Shown in pieces: positions 25,380 to 37,679 of a stretch of DNA of 64,000 nt (the stretch's first letter is position 1; every line of letters starts with the position of its first letter). The translations under genes and the position numbers were made by a program. The stretch covers positions 20,547,714-20,611,713 of the forward strand of contig OX104122.1 of the NCBI GenBank assembly GCA_944474755.1, in the 5' to 3' direction. This DNA is from Limnoperna fortunei. Lineage: Eukaryota; Mollusca; Bivalvia; Mytilida; Modiolidae. Below the pieces are notes generated by a model. The model did no database searches and had not been told where the DNA came from. It saw only the letters and a list, made by a program, of their open reading frames with translations.

Positions 25380-26440
25380 TTCCATAGTAAATTGTGCAAC
25401 ATGTGCTCATATGTATTTTATGTTTCATACACTAAATGTGTAGTGACATTTGTAATTTGACTGTTACATTTATTTTACGCTCTTTTATTGTGCATATTTG
25501 CTCGAATTTATTCTAACATTATTGCTGTAAAATAAATAAAATATTTGCTGAAATTTGTTTTATTTTGTATAATAAATCATAAAGCAGTTATACCTAAAAA
25601 GCTGTATTTAACAAACATTTGATTAAAAACTAATGAGCTGATGTTTTTTACAGTATAATCCTTTTTTTTGCACAAGTTTCCCACCTATTACCATTGAAAT
25701 ATTCACTTTTCTTACCTGAATTTTAAAAAGTGGGAATAGGAGAAATGAACCATGACAGTCATAGAAGAAGATTTCAACAGTAAAAACATATGTAATACAA
25801 TATTTTCCGTTCACAATCATTTTATAAAAACATATGATGGTCCTATTAAAATTTACATTTTGACTTGATATTTTTGGACACCCATATATATGTTCATTTG
25901 CGCCATTTTGTGTTTTCAGTGTTACATATGACGGTAGAAATAATGTTTACATTTTTTCTTCGTTTACTTAATATAAATGTTTTTATACTGAATATTCATA
26001 GGAAAAATCTTTTGAAACAAATTTCCTCAATATTTCTTCATGAACAAGCACGTGAAGGTGGACTATTTTATGTTTAATATGGCCGACCATAATGAATAAA
26101 CAACTACTATCAGATCCAGAGAAACGAGTGGACAAAATTTTACATTATTAATTCATTAAAATAATGTTTTCAAACGAGTCCACAATGACATTTTAATAAA
26201 GAATATTATTGCAAATTCATTTGTTGTAAAATCGTGCTTTCAATTCGTAATAAAAACTTAAATATATCTGGTTGCGACTGGCTATAGATGGAATATACCA
26301 TGACACAGATAGCAAAGGAAAAAATTATGTCCGAAGTTTCCATACGTAGTATTGCTGAGAATTTCACCATAAATATATAACATTGTGATATTTTTAAAGA
26401 TCATACATGAATGCCACGTTTTTTAATATACGCGAACATG
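25380..26440. other. No gene recognised
   Basis: A/T-rich; several AATAAA-like strings near 25530 and short chance frames only. Confidence 0.5.
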
Positions 26441-26449
26441 TTTGCTATA

Positions 26450-26632
26450 AAGATATATAGGATCTAACACCGGCGGGAGGGCAAGACGGGAAAACCTCAG
26501 ACACTCAAGTAAAAAGATTTCTGGTCTACAACGAGGCTCTGCCGAGTTGGGGAACAAAAGAAATCTTTCTTCCGGGTGTATAAGATTTTCCCGTCTTGCT
26601 CTACTACCGGTGTTTGATTCTATTTCTCACTA
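26450..26632. mobile_element. Inverted-repeat element (probable MITE)
   Basis: Left arm (about 26450-26523) and right arm (about 26552-26632) pair: 'taacaccggcgggagggcaa' against 'ttgctctactaccggtgttt', plus 'gacgggaaaa' and 'agatttct'. The arms are diverged and the centre is short. Its G/C content is higher than its surroundings. Confidence 0.6.
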
Positions 26633-26639
26633 ATTCGTT

Positions 26640-28280
26640 AAAAAATATGGTGTTGTTCTGTTGGAAGACGTCAACAAATGGAGTTATCTACCCTGAACGT
26701 ATTCTCCAGTGTACATTTGTTGCGTCAATGTGTTTGTTTTGATGTATACCGCTATCAGATTGCGGCATAAATTGGTTCATGAAGCTCAGATATGTTGTTT
26801 TCATGTTAATATTTCAAGAGGCCTAGTAAACCAAACAACTAAAGTATATATTTTATTATTTTTCTTGCTAAACCGAGAGTTGACGTCACAATACATTTTT
26901 TCGGAAAAAAGGAGCCTGAAATTCTTATCTCACCCACTGGTTGAGACAAGGATATCTCAACCGGCTAAATATAGGTTCAGCGCTGTCTCATTAGTGAGAA
27001 TTAGTTTTCTATCATTATTCGTGTAATTAAGTTTCCTTTTCCCAGCAGCACTTTAAAATGTTAAGCAATGACGATTGAGACTTTTACGTTACCTGGCTGA
27101 TCATTGCTGCGTCAGAATAAGATAGATTTGTCCAGTATAAATTGATAGGTAAATTATAATTGCTAGAATCGTCCGAAACCGGTTGTATACCCTCTGACAC
27201 ATTATATATCGTACTACATTTGTATAATCGAGTTCTACAGACCTTCGCAAAATCAAAAGAATCACAACATTCAAATAATTACAGATAAAAACATGCAAAT
27301 CAACTCATAAATTACTTCTTAAAAGCAACAATTTACAAAAGGGATCCGAAATGTCTTCAACACTCTGGTTACTTTTCACAAAATATTATTTGATGAATTA
27401 TAATGAAACCTAAATATCTTTATGAGGAATGTATGTTAATTATCATTTACACTGAGGCTACGGGTTCGACTTGATTGAAAAGGATCACTAGTTGTCCTGG
27501 CAGAAGGTTTGGGGTTGGGGGTATATCAGACTCCGCCTTACCGACGGAAAAGCAATACTGAAAGTGGCATTAAACCCCATTTAAAAGGGGAATGTCAAAC
27601 GAATAGTTTAAAATGTAAATATGTTAGCTATTTTGAGTTATCTTTCTTTAAATATAAAGGTACATTAAAGTATAGACTGTTCGTGATAGTGATATAAACA
27701 ATAGAAATGAACCGCATGTTTTAAGTTATGGATAATCATGGTCTTATTTTAAATCTTGATTGAAAGACAAAATATTTTGCTCAAACTCTCCCTTGGTGTG
27801 AAAACCTCTAATTGGGTATTAGAAACTGTTGGATTAACTCGTAACACGTATGAATTGTTACAAAATTTGAATTTCACTTCACTGCATTTGATACACATGT
27901 TTTCGATTCCACTCCGATTCCTTCCTTCAGCATTTATAAAGACGCATTTACTGCCTTGATGACAGAAAACGCAACACACTTATTGGTATCCTAATTGGAC
28001 GTTACTGAAGTTTTGTTAATACTTGATGTAAACAATTGTTGGTCAAGATCATATTATCTATCACATTATAAACAAGGCTGCAAAATTGTTGCTTGCATGG
28101 CAACAAGTCTTTTCTAAGGTAAACTTAAAAAAAACTTGAAATAGACCCACGCAATCTTTGCGTTGTAAATCTTGTGAAAAATCTTTAGTATCCAATTATA
28201 GACAATTGCATTGTAATGGTTATTAATAAAACATTTAAAAAGCAGTGTACAAGAACATAGTTTTTAAGTTTAGGTTGACG
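26640..28280. other. No gene recognised apart from a SINE remnant
   Basis: Open frames of up to 105 codons (26709-27026) show no domain, no splice context and no paralogue in the window. Confidence 0.5.
27455..27590 (+). mobile_element. SINE remnant
   Basis: 'gctacgggttcgacttgatt' (B-box-like) and 'gtggcattaaaccccattta' with a decayed body. Confidence 0.45.
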
Positions 28281-28497
28281 AGTCCTTTCTTTGCTAATTA
28301 CAGACAAGTTTTATATCAGATAACCTATATTTATATAAAACAAATATTTTTCACTTACGATATCGTGACACGTAATATTTTCATGGAACGAGAGTCTCGT
28401 AATTTCGTTTTAAACCCAGAGTAAATTCGTGCATCAACATTTCGTTCAAGCCAAATTGGAATAATTTTAAAAACATTGTAAGCTGGTTCCCGTCCGA

Positions 28498-28719
28498 CTA
28501 TACTTTGTACATAAAGCGTCGCGAAAAACTACGAGCGGAAATCAGTACAAAATCCAAAGAAAATATTAATTCTTTCCGGGGCGGTGATTGCAAATACGCT
28601 GCTGATAGTATTGAAATGAGCATCAGCATCGCAATAAAAATAAGTATTTTGACAATCACTAAAAAAATTAATTTTAATCTGATTAAATATTTGTAATTGT
28701 GCAATTGAATAACATACAT
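28498..28719 (-). other. Unassigned open frame with a membrane segment
   Basis: 73 codons: a basic start (MYVIQLHNYKYLIRLK), about 25 hydrophobic residues (LIFLVIVKILIFIAMLMLIS) and a basic end. The opposite strand is also open for 63 codons, so coding status is doubtful. The body is less A/T-rich than its surroundings. It resembles a signal-anchor exon but matches no other exon here. Confidence 0.2.
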
Positions 28720-29164
28720 GATATTATAAATGTTGACAATGATGTCATTTTTTACTTTTTGTTCTATACTTTATTTAAAATTCAATCACCTTGTGTACTA
28801 ACAACAAACAAACAGTTATTTTGTTGAACAATTGTGTTGAATATACATGGAAGTGTTTGATATAAGAAGACTGATAAGTTAGTCATTCTGTTCTGATCAT
28901 TTGTTGGTACTTTATCCCTATTAAAAGGCTTCTCCCTCTTATTATGAACTAGCATGAGCATTGTCGCGTGAATATAATTGTGGACATAAAAGCTGTTGGC
29001 TAGATGACAAACCAAAATAATAAGAGTGTTTTCGATAATAAATGTTTTGCTTCCCTGAAGTTAACGAGAAAATGAATCGCATCGAAATGTTTCGAATCAT
29101 CAGCCTTGTATCGTGATACATATCGTATCGTGGGTAGGTGTATCGTTACAGCCCTAGTATTGAA

Positions 29165-29220
29165 TGTCACTGAAATACTGCTTGCTGGGCGTAATCAATA
29201 ACCATGCGTTAGGTAATTAG
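29165..29220 (-). repeat. R2 terminal fragment in unit C
   Basis: 'gaaatactgcttgctgggcg' matches the end of the R2 copy at 13360-13385. The sequence after it continues in parallel in units B and C, so the fragment was part of the duplicated unit. Confidence 0.5.
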
Positions 29221-29735
29221 GAATTACAATACAACAGATTGCTAAACGTCTCCCGACTAACCCTTAGACAGGAGTTTGTCTTCCAGATATTGAAGAATTA
29301 CTTGGTATTTCTAATGTTTTCATTAAATGATTGATTGATTGTTTTATATGTCCAGAAAGCAAATAGCAATTACTGTATATATTGCTGACGAGAACACGTT
29401 AACAAACAATAAGTGGGTGGGACATAGTTAACACAATTTCGACTGCAACTGCAAAATACGGATTAATGGGTCCGGGCAGAGACTGTTTGTAGTGGCTACA
29501 ATATGAGCAAATTCATACGATAATTTTGGACGCTTGTTTCTCTTAGATATAGAAAACATTTCTGTATTTACAAAAAACATTTCCACGGCGGAATAACACT
29601 GTACATACCTTCGTAAAAATGCATGGTGTATCAAGGTTTCATTGTTTAACATTATGTAGAGGTAAAAGAGGAAATTTGTATGACATGCCTTTTAGCAAGT
29701 ACAGAGAAGAGCCTATTTCTGCTAGTATTAAGAAA

Positions 29736-29956
29736 CTAAATCGGAGCCTTGCAAATAAAGCCTTGTTTGTAGTCACAATCATAATCATCCCATTTGTAGT
29801 CATGGAACTCCCATAGTTGCACACATATGAAGTTTTCTTGATATTTGTTTGTTTCATTCGGCGCCCAGTACGTGAAGTTCATAGAAGCTGTTCTTCTCGG
29901 TAAGAACCACCTGGGCTCATTACTGACCAATTTCCCGCCAATCCATGTATCTTTCT
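29736..29956 (-). pseudogene. Copy C: CTLD last exon, open frame
   Basis: DTWIGGKLVSNEPRWFLPR, FTYWAPNETN, ICVQLW, WDDYDC, FICKAPI, stop. The sugar-contact tripeptide is ETN. Confidence 0.78.
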
Positions 29957-30477
29957 CTGAAAACTTGAAAAAGAATTTTTAGAAGAAGAGTTGGTTTCCC
30001 AGAAAAGAGATTTAAACACAGATTATTGACTTTGACATCGTTGCAATCTATAGTCTAGACGTCTTGATTTTGATTATCATTGAAGTTATGAATGTTGCTA
30101 AATTGTTGTTTTTGTTTTATAATATGCCAAAATTGGGTAGGGGTTAATCCATTTGATAAAGAAGTTCACTGAGCCTGACAGCCGAGTATATACATGTATG
30201 CATGCATACTTGATACTTAAAGACCACAATTACACTTAAATTTACCAATAATATTTAACATTTCAGCCATCTATAAAAGTACCACATTTTTTTCAAAGAC
30301 GTGCACTCTCTTTTTACTTAATACATATAATGTCCCATTTCAGAACCCATTTTTCTGTAGTTTTACAGTTTGATTATAAATTTGAAGCATGTCTCTATTA
30401 ATATGTATTCAACATATATCCTTTTTGATTACCGTTTTGTTACTTTTCGTTTTACTGCAACCTTACATTTTTCATAA

Positions 30478-30590
30478 CTTAGGTCGGGGTTTTCGGCTTC
30501 CTCCTAAATAAAAGGAAGACGACTCGATATAACTTTAAAATGGCTAAAGTGGCATTAAACACCGTTTAACCAAACAAACAACAAATAAAA
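30478..30590 (+). mobile_element. SINE remnant in CTLD intron of copy C
   Basis: 'cggcttcctcctaaataaaa' and 'gtggcattaaacaccgttta' with a CAAA tail; positional counterpart of the copy at 15.7 kb. Confidence 0.6.
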
Positions 30591-30811
30591 GAGGGTGCGT
30601 TGTGAAGCTAAAATGACCGAAAATTTTGGTTGAAATAAACAGCAATTTATGAAACTGAAAGTGTTATTGTTAACAACTCGATTTTCAAGACTTTAATAAA
30701 TATCCGTTAATTTTCTGGTTTGTCCTTTTTATGATGAGTACTTATTTATTTATTGGCTCACTTGAAATTTGTCTAACGAACAAATTAATAAAAAAATATA
30801 TTTCTACCTAC

Positions 30812-30903
30812 TTAAGTAAAACTTTTCTTTGTCAATCACCCATTTGATGCCATTGGGGACCATACAGATGCCAGCATTACGTTTTTCTTTTGACAACTAT
30901 TCT
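30812..30903 (-). pseudogene. Copy C: CTLD middle exon with a 1-base deletion
   Basis: NSCQKKNVMLASVWSPMASN and then a frameshift into TGA. The acceptor TTCTACAG is kept. Confidence 0.78.
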
Positions 30904-31331
30904 GTAGAAATTGTATTTAATAATTATTTTAATAAAGCACATGGTTACATTTAAGAAATGTGGATAACCTTCTAGCCGCATATGTAGCATTTCGGAATAT
31001 ATGGGATTATTTCTATGTTTAAGGAAAAAATGGTTAATTCCCACAAAACATGATTTATTTCTCTTTTCATACGTTATACGAATCTGAAGTTGGGAGTGTA
31101 ATAAAATTTTTATTTATCTTACGTTTTAGAATCAAACCAATATACCGTTCAATTAAAATTTTAGAAACATTATAGAAAGAACATAGTATTTATTGTCACT
31201 ACATGCCACATTAAATTTAATTATGACGATCAAGTTTTAACCCTTAAACGACGTCTACTTGACAACTGTATAAATTAAATATCAACCAAAAAAGGAGAAA
31301 TCTTTTTAAACAAACGCTGTAATACTAACCT

Positions 31332-31447
31332 TGGCGTTTTCCCATGATGCAGGAGTTCCAATAAAACAGTAGCATGCGCCTACTATGTCATTACGTATCC
31401 AATCATCTTCGCACTTCAGAAAAATGTCATCACCTTTGCCTTGCTCT
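31332..31447 (-). pseudogene. Copy C: CTLD first exon, open frame
   Basis: KQGKGDDIFLKCEDDWIRND, then ACYCF and SWENAK|GTTAGT. Framed and spliceable, but belongs to a broken gene. Confidence 0.75.
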
Positions 31448-32508
31448 GAAACAGACAAAGCGTATTTGTTTTAGCAGATAACATGTTCACAATTCTAAGT
31501 ATTTTATTGTTTGATCAATTTTAGCTTTTTTTGATTTCTAACTGGTGACCGTTGCTTTGCAAACTTTACACGTCCAACTATTAAAACATTATTTAATGTC
31601 ATAGAATGTGTTTTTATTGTTTCTTGTGTTTGGTAAGATTTCTGTAAAGCATGTGTTTACTTTTGATCACCTCCTTCACAAATGACTTGTTAGACTCCTA
31701 CCGGCATCATGAAAGAGGACAATAGGTTTTGCATTCCGTCCGTCAAACACATGTTTTCGGATTTTTATTGAACAATTGCTGATGTGACATTTGGTCTGAG
31801 TGTCAGCCATCAAGAATTACAGATCAAGTTTGAACTTTGTTTTGTGTCCATTTATTCTTGATAATTGATAATTAATGGTCCTTGGACTTGCCGGTAGGGG
31901 ACTTAGTATTACAAATGTAATACTATTAACATTTGTTTGTTTTAAATCCCAACTTTTAATTCTAATCAAGTCTAAAAATTAATCAGTAAGGAGAGATTTA
32001 TGTGTCAGTATTTTGTTTTGTGATATGGCTCATACTTGTACACGTATAGTCATTTAATGCTAAATTATTCATCTGTATGGAACAGATGCGCTGTGCAATA
32101 CAGGTGTACGAATAATGTTCTATATATCCATCTTGTAAGCGAATAAGCGTCTGTTACCAAGTTGAATTCATATAATGATTGTTGTAGTTTTCTGTTTGTT
32201 GTTTATAAATCGTGTAGCAATATAATGGATAAAACCTATATTTTAACAATTTCAACAATAGTTACACAATGTTTGTCGGAAAATATTAATATTGTAAGCA
32301 GTTCGCTTTTCATTGTAATTTAAGCTCGTGAAACGTACTAAGTAACACCAGTTTGTAGAACAAAATTTTTCATATTGTCTTAAATTTATTTTATCTTGCA
32401 TTTGCAAAGAAAGTAGTTGACAGATTTAAAATGTTACAAGAAGTACGAGGTTGATAATCTTTAATGATAATTGAAGTCATTATTAATAATAATAAAGGCA
32501 TAATTACT

Positions 32509-32676
32509 TGGACACCAGTCTTGTGTATTTCACTTGATTTTCCTTAAGCGTTCGCCATCGCAACCTTTCCCGCCATTTTCAGGAGAAGGATTTTCTCTGA
32601 ACTGCTGCAGGATTCCGTCTCCACACGTAACAGTACAAGTACCATGTGCTATCCAATTACTCCACTGTCCGTCAAT
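32509..32676 (-). pseudogene. Copy C: mutated second TSP1 exon
   Basis: Reads VDGQWSNWIAHGTCTVTCGD, then QQFRE joined directly to NPSPENGG (six bases lost, removing a Cys), then KIK-stop where A has ITC. The last CC pair is now WC. Confidence 0.82.
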
Positions 32677-33499
32677 GCAGCAATGTTGCTGTCAATGAAC
32701 GAGAATATATTTAAATATTAATTGTAGCGGCACACAGACGAGTGTTTTTCGAACCTGCCATATATTTATTTTTTTTAAGAAGTAATCTTGAACTAAGTAA
32801 AAAAATAACGGTATTCTTTCATTTCAAATTTTCTAATAGATTAATTGTACAAAGTGTGTACAGAAAATAGATAAAAAAAACCACTACAATAATTCATTTA
32901 AAATATTCGGACTGATAAAATTTTCTGAATTTTTCTTATGATTTCAAGAAATTTTGTCTATTAGAAAAATACCGATAAAAAGTTTGGTAATTTTATAGAA
33001 TAACCTGAATATAACTTTCATTATTTTAAGAGTAAATAATGAAAAAAGTTAGTATCAATTTGCTTAAAAATGGCTGATGGTATCTTGAATCAACTGCCCA
33101 AAAAATGTTTAAATGCTATATTTTAGAAAATTAGCTTAAAATTACTCGATCCGGCGATTTTTAGGGTATAAACGTAAAATTTTGTAATCTTGCCCAGGAA
33201 AAAAACCAATAGTACATCATTCTTATACTTAACATTTTATATAAAATATAAAAGTATAAAAATCATTTACAATAACGACATTCAAATAATTTTGAGCAGT
33301 ATTAGTCTAGCATCGTCCTGATACTCAATTACTTTAATTAAGGATTGTTTGCAATTGTTGGTGAGATTATTGAAAATCGACGACTTTGGTTCGTTTTACA
33401 CCGAAAAATTAATGTATAGCATAAACCGACCGAAATTCTTCAATACCAACAACGTTATTTTATTTTTCGGGACCTAACGATTCAAACTGTAAATAGTCT

Positions 33500-33715
33500 T
33501 TAGGATCCCGTTAGCCGAGTAAGCCATCTGTTATTGATTACGTTCCTGTCAACACAGCATGTTCGAGGCGTACTGTGGGCAGGTTGTGCTTGGCTCAGTT
33601 TCCTGATAATGATCCAATATTTTTAGCTGGTACTTCGGCTTCCCCCTATAAACAGAACCCATGATTGGATCAAAGAGGCCTTTTAAGATCAACAACAACC
33701 TAATAAACAAAACTA
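33500..33715 (+). mobile_element. SINE remnant
   Basis: A tRNA-like head ('cgttagccgagtaagcc') and body ('ggtacttcggcttccccct') are recognisable. It lies in intron 1 of copy C. Confidence 0.45.
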
Positions 33716-34414
33716 TTCTAGAAGTAAATTTTCAGCTTTGTTTGCCTTTTCTGTGGTAGAAGGAACATCTGAAGACTTCATGTCCAAAAAATCATTTTCT
33801 GTATGAGAAGCAAAAATTTTTTCCTGATAAATCTCTTATAAAACACATCCGCGGATATCATCATTACGTACGTGAGTACTTCATATGTTTGAATCTCTAT
33901 TATCTACTAATTTAAACGCAAACATAACATACATTATTCTCGTTAGAAATAAATAACAATGTCATTGTTTGTTTTAAGTTGTTTTTACTTTTAAGCTGCA
34001 CTTAACAATGTTTAGCCATTATTACGTTCACTTTTTATTGGTGGAGGTCGCCTAAGTTTATAGTTATCACATCCGACATTACCGTATGACAAATATCAGT
34101 CATTGTTTGTTGTTTTACGCTATGTTTTACAGCCCCTTAGATACACATGTAGCTTAATAGTATGTAGCTTTATTAACAAAATTTAATCTACTAATGTTAA
34201 GAAGTCATCCCGCATTAAAATCCCACAACAGAATGAGCGCATTCGAATACAACCGCGCCGAAGTCAAAAAAGACACCGGGACTTGACAGATTTACTTAAA
34301 AATTTACCTGTCTAAAGGTTGATTGCAGTTTATATAATTTATAATTTATTATTTATTATAATTTATAATATTTATTTATGAATTATTTATGACAAATTTT
34401 ACTCTTGAGATATA

Positions 34415-34541
34415 AGATGTCTACGATGGCCAGAGTCGACAAACGCTGTTGGACACATTTGTAGTTAGGGATTAGCAAGATGTCTACGATGGCAATAGTC
34501 GACACACGCTGTTGGAAACATTTGTAGTTAGGGATTAGCAA
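34415..34541. repeat. 63-bp tandem duplication
   Basis: 'agatgtctacgatggc' through 'gtagttagggattagca' occurs twice with a few differences, starting at 34415 and 34478. In intron 1 of copy C. Confidence 0.8.
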
Positions 34542-34812
34542 ATGTTACTTCATAGCATCATTGCTGCTAATAGTCGTAGGCTGTTGGAGATCTTGTCCAG
34601 ATTTCATGAAAGCAGAGCTTCAATGTACCACCAAATTTGTATGTGGAATACATTGAAGTAATAATCCTAACTGTGGCGGACCAGGAATTCCCATAAGTGA
34701 CCACTCTGTGGCGTATTGGGGAGCCGCACCCACGTCAGCCATCATGCTGCTTCGTACCTAACAACTGTCTGTGCGAAGGTATTTTTTTAAGAATGATAAA
34801 TATCTAAGCATA

Positions 34813-34868
34813 TTACCTTTATATAAACTGGGTCCTTGTATACATTGCAAAATAATAAGCATTACTAC
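34813..34868 (-). pseudogene. Truncated extra copy of the 3' end of the anchor exon
   Basis: 'catattacctttatataaac' and the following bases repeat the end of exon 1 and its donor about 130 bp away at 34937. Homology runs only about 55 bp, so this is a partial tandem duplicate. Confidence 0.6.
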
Positions 34869-34942
34869 TTCCACTACCTAAGTTCGGTCCGAGCAAGGAT
34901 TTAGAACTGTTCGAGCGAGAGTATTTATACCAACCAAATTAC

Positions 34943-35150
34943 CTTTATATAAACTGGATCCCTGTATATATGGTAAGATAATAAGCATTAATGCTAATGT
35001 CATGTAAACCGTCACAACACATCCGGTAACCAGACCAATCAAACAGGAAGTTCGATTCATATTGAACACCATTCTAAAAATATTCCATCTATGTCCATTC
35101 ACCACATTATGGTTTTCATCTGGTCTCTCTAAAAAGACTGCGGTATCCAT
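34943..35150 (-). pseudogene. Copy C exon 1: membrane-anchor exon, still open
   Basis: 208 nt from ATG at 35150 (MDTAVFLERPDENHN) through the CLIGLVTGCVVTVYM anchor to donor AAAG|GTAATT. An upstream in-frame Met (MLLNSG) extends the open frame but is not shared with A or B. Confidence 0.75.
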
Positions 35151-35734
35151 TTTAAAGATTTTTAAAACTGATCCAGAATTTAAAAGCAAATAGCATTTTT
35201 AATATAATAGTAGATGTCCTGTCTTGTTAAAGTATTTACTTGTAGTTTCGAAAGTTTAAGTGGGTACTCTATGTGCTGGATATTCGAAACTTAAAAGTGT
35301 GTACTTGTAGTTTAATATGATATATAGTTTTAATTGGGTACATACTTGGACACAATACAATTTTAAACAGTTGTGTCGTTTCTGTTTACGTCACACAAAG
35401 TTTTAGTACATATATTACAAATGCTTTTAGGTATGAAATAGGCGATTTTTACCACATCTCTCAAACAATTCATAAAATTAAAAATCTCTGCCCAGTTTTT
35501 AAAATTTTTTTACTGTTTATGGTTATTTACTCTTCTGTATTATTTGATATTAAGACGAACAAAGATGATATTGATAATAAACTTAATAGATCTTTCACAA
35601 ACAATTTTATTTGCATAGTGTGTAACATTGTTAACACTGTATGTTCAAGAAGTATTTGTTGTCATATTCTTATTTGCCAAGCTCAAACGAATATAAATTA
35701 TTTATGGAATACTACTCAACACATGTATGGGTTT

Positions 35735-35972
35735 AAGTATGCCAACGGTGTAGCAGCTTAAAGTATGCCAACAGGTGTAGTAGCTTTAAGTATGCCAACT
35801 GGTGTAGTAGCCTTAAGTATGCACACGGTGTAACAGCTTGAAGTGTGCCAACAGATGTAGTAGCTTTAAGTATGCCAACTAGTGGAGTAGACTTAAGTAT
35901 GCCAACAGGTGTAGCTGTTTTAGGTATACCAACGGTGTAGCAGTTTTAAGTATGCAAACAAGTGTAGCAGCT
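35735..35972. repeat. 26/27-bp minisatellite, nine units
   Basis: 'aagtatgccaacaggtgtag' followed by 'tagcttt'. Units start at 35735, 35761, 35788, 35815, 35841, 35868, 35895, 35921 and 35948. It lies between copy C and the unit C PAN-CTLD remnant. Confidence 0.85.
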
Positions 35973-35989
35973 TTATTACAAACCTTTTC

Positions 35990-37640
35990 AAATTTATGAA
36001 AATAGCAACTTTTTTTATTAGCACTATTCAACATTAGTATAAATGGCATTACAAAACATCAGAAATTATCTACAAACAAAAATTCGATCGAATTAAATAT
36101 TTACACAATCATGAGTAATTCATCATGATAAATATTGTGTGGTGTGACCTCCAACATGAAGGCTGCTAAACCAGTAGAATGGCAAACTTCAAACTAATAT
36201 TCAACTCATCTAAACCCTTATTAATACGCCTCTTCCCCACCCCACCTGCCCCCGACAGTGTATGAAATATACGAGTCGGATTTCATCTACACGGAAACAA
36301 ATTTGCATTGTCTTATATACACAAATAAGAATTAATATGCAACTATGCATAAATATGCAAATAACCCAAATGAGCTCACGTATTCAGCTAACGGTAATAG
36401 ATATATATCTTAACACAGAGTGTCAATTTGTATCACCAGTGTTTAAAACGTTTACGATCAAGTGTTCAATAAATTTGTTATAATAGAGTTATCCCCTTAT
36501 TAGGGAATTTTCTATTAGAGGAAGCCGGCGATAGCATCCAATAAAATGTCATTAAAGATACCAAAGTGATAGAATTTACTAGGGTACAAGCGTGTTTCGT
36601 CTAATAAGACTCAGTTGCACTAAAGGCCCCATTCCCACAAAAAATACTCAAACAAAAAAACCCCTAGCAAAACCAAATGAAAACAAATAAATACAAATAA
36701 ACAAACAAAACAAAAAACACACACCCATTTAAAGCAAAATGCTTTATAAGTTGTAATTTGTATCATCGGAATCCCAAAATTATACCGAATTTGGCTAAAT
36801 GATTTGTCATCCAAGATACCAGTTATGGAGTTTACTACGCAAGACGCGGAATAAATATATATATTTATCTTTTTTACCTGTAGGCAGATGGCGGTTTTCT
36901 GTGTATATCATAGTATCAAAATTGTGAAAATTGGGAAAATTATAGAAATTTTGAAAATTATTAAGTGCAGTTATTCAGAAGCGTTTGCTTTGAAAATAAA
37001 GCTTTGAAAAAGTTTAAATACATTTATATTTTGATCTAAATAAAACATTTACAGGTAAGTTATAATTAATAGTATGTAATGTTTCTAATGTTTCTGCTCT
37101 GATCTGTGTACTTATTACAATGCAAAAGAAAGTGTTGAGTGGATTAGATCTGAAAACATTTACAGTTGGAGAATCAATAAGGTTTCGCAGAAAGAGAAAG
37201 AGAGTCCATTAAGAGAACTACTGTTCATGCGAAGCGTTGTGTGTTATATTAGCCCGTCTAGATCCGGTATAGTAATATTTTGGACTGAGAATACAACGTG
37301 GCTCTAGCTAATTTTTAAAAGCACCAAGCGAGGTAGAGTTGTGGAAAACTAGTGGTAAGTTCTTTGATGCCTAAATACTGTTTTTGATATAAAACTTTGC
37401 CTTAATTCTTTAATTTTATGTTAAATATTTTAAGCTTTTACCTTCCTTCCTATATTACAGGATGCGTTATCGAGAGTTTTTAAACAGAGATTTTAAAGAA
37501 ATTTTATTATGAAATTATTTAAATAATATTTGAAGTTGTTTGTTTTACTCATATAAAAGTGCATTTAAAACAATCAGTAATGTGTCCTAAAGTTTATATA
37601 AACAATCATTGATCGCCAAATTGGATTTTGTTATATGTTT
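35990..37640. other. No gene recognised
   Basis: A/T-rich with a low-complexity A/C stretch at 36640-36725. No paralogue of the PAN exon until 37680. Confidence 0.45.
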
Positions 37641-37679
37641 TTATACAGAATGAAATACTTTTTAAGCGTTTTAGTTTAC

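Larger units (their letters stand above)
29736..35150 (-). pseudogene. Copy C: decayed paralogue of the TM-TSP1-CTLD gene
   Basis: Five of the six exons are recognisable: 35150-34943 (anchor), about 32676-32509 (second TSP1), about 31447-31332 (CTLD start), about 30903-30812 (CTLD middle) and 29956-29736 (CTLD end). The first TSP1 exon is absent between 32.68 and 34.94 kb, and homology stops exactly at the start of the second TSP1 exon, where the acceptor is gone. That exon also lost two codons, including a conserved Cys, and a conserved Cys codon TGT has become TGA. The CTLD middle exon lacks one base (AATGGGTG against AACTGGGTG in B), which shifts the frame. A short product from one exon cannot be excluded, but the six-exon protein cannot be made. 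Confidence 0.82.

Noticed and set aside
35735..35972. Regular short repeats that could suggest a CRISPR array
   Set aside because: Units are head-to-tail with no unique spacers, and the surroundings are eukaryotic.
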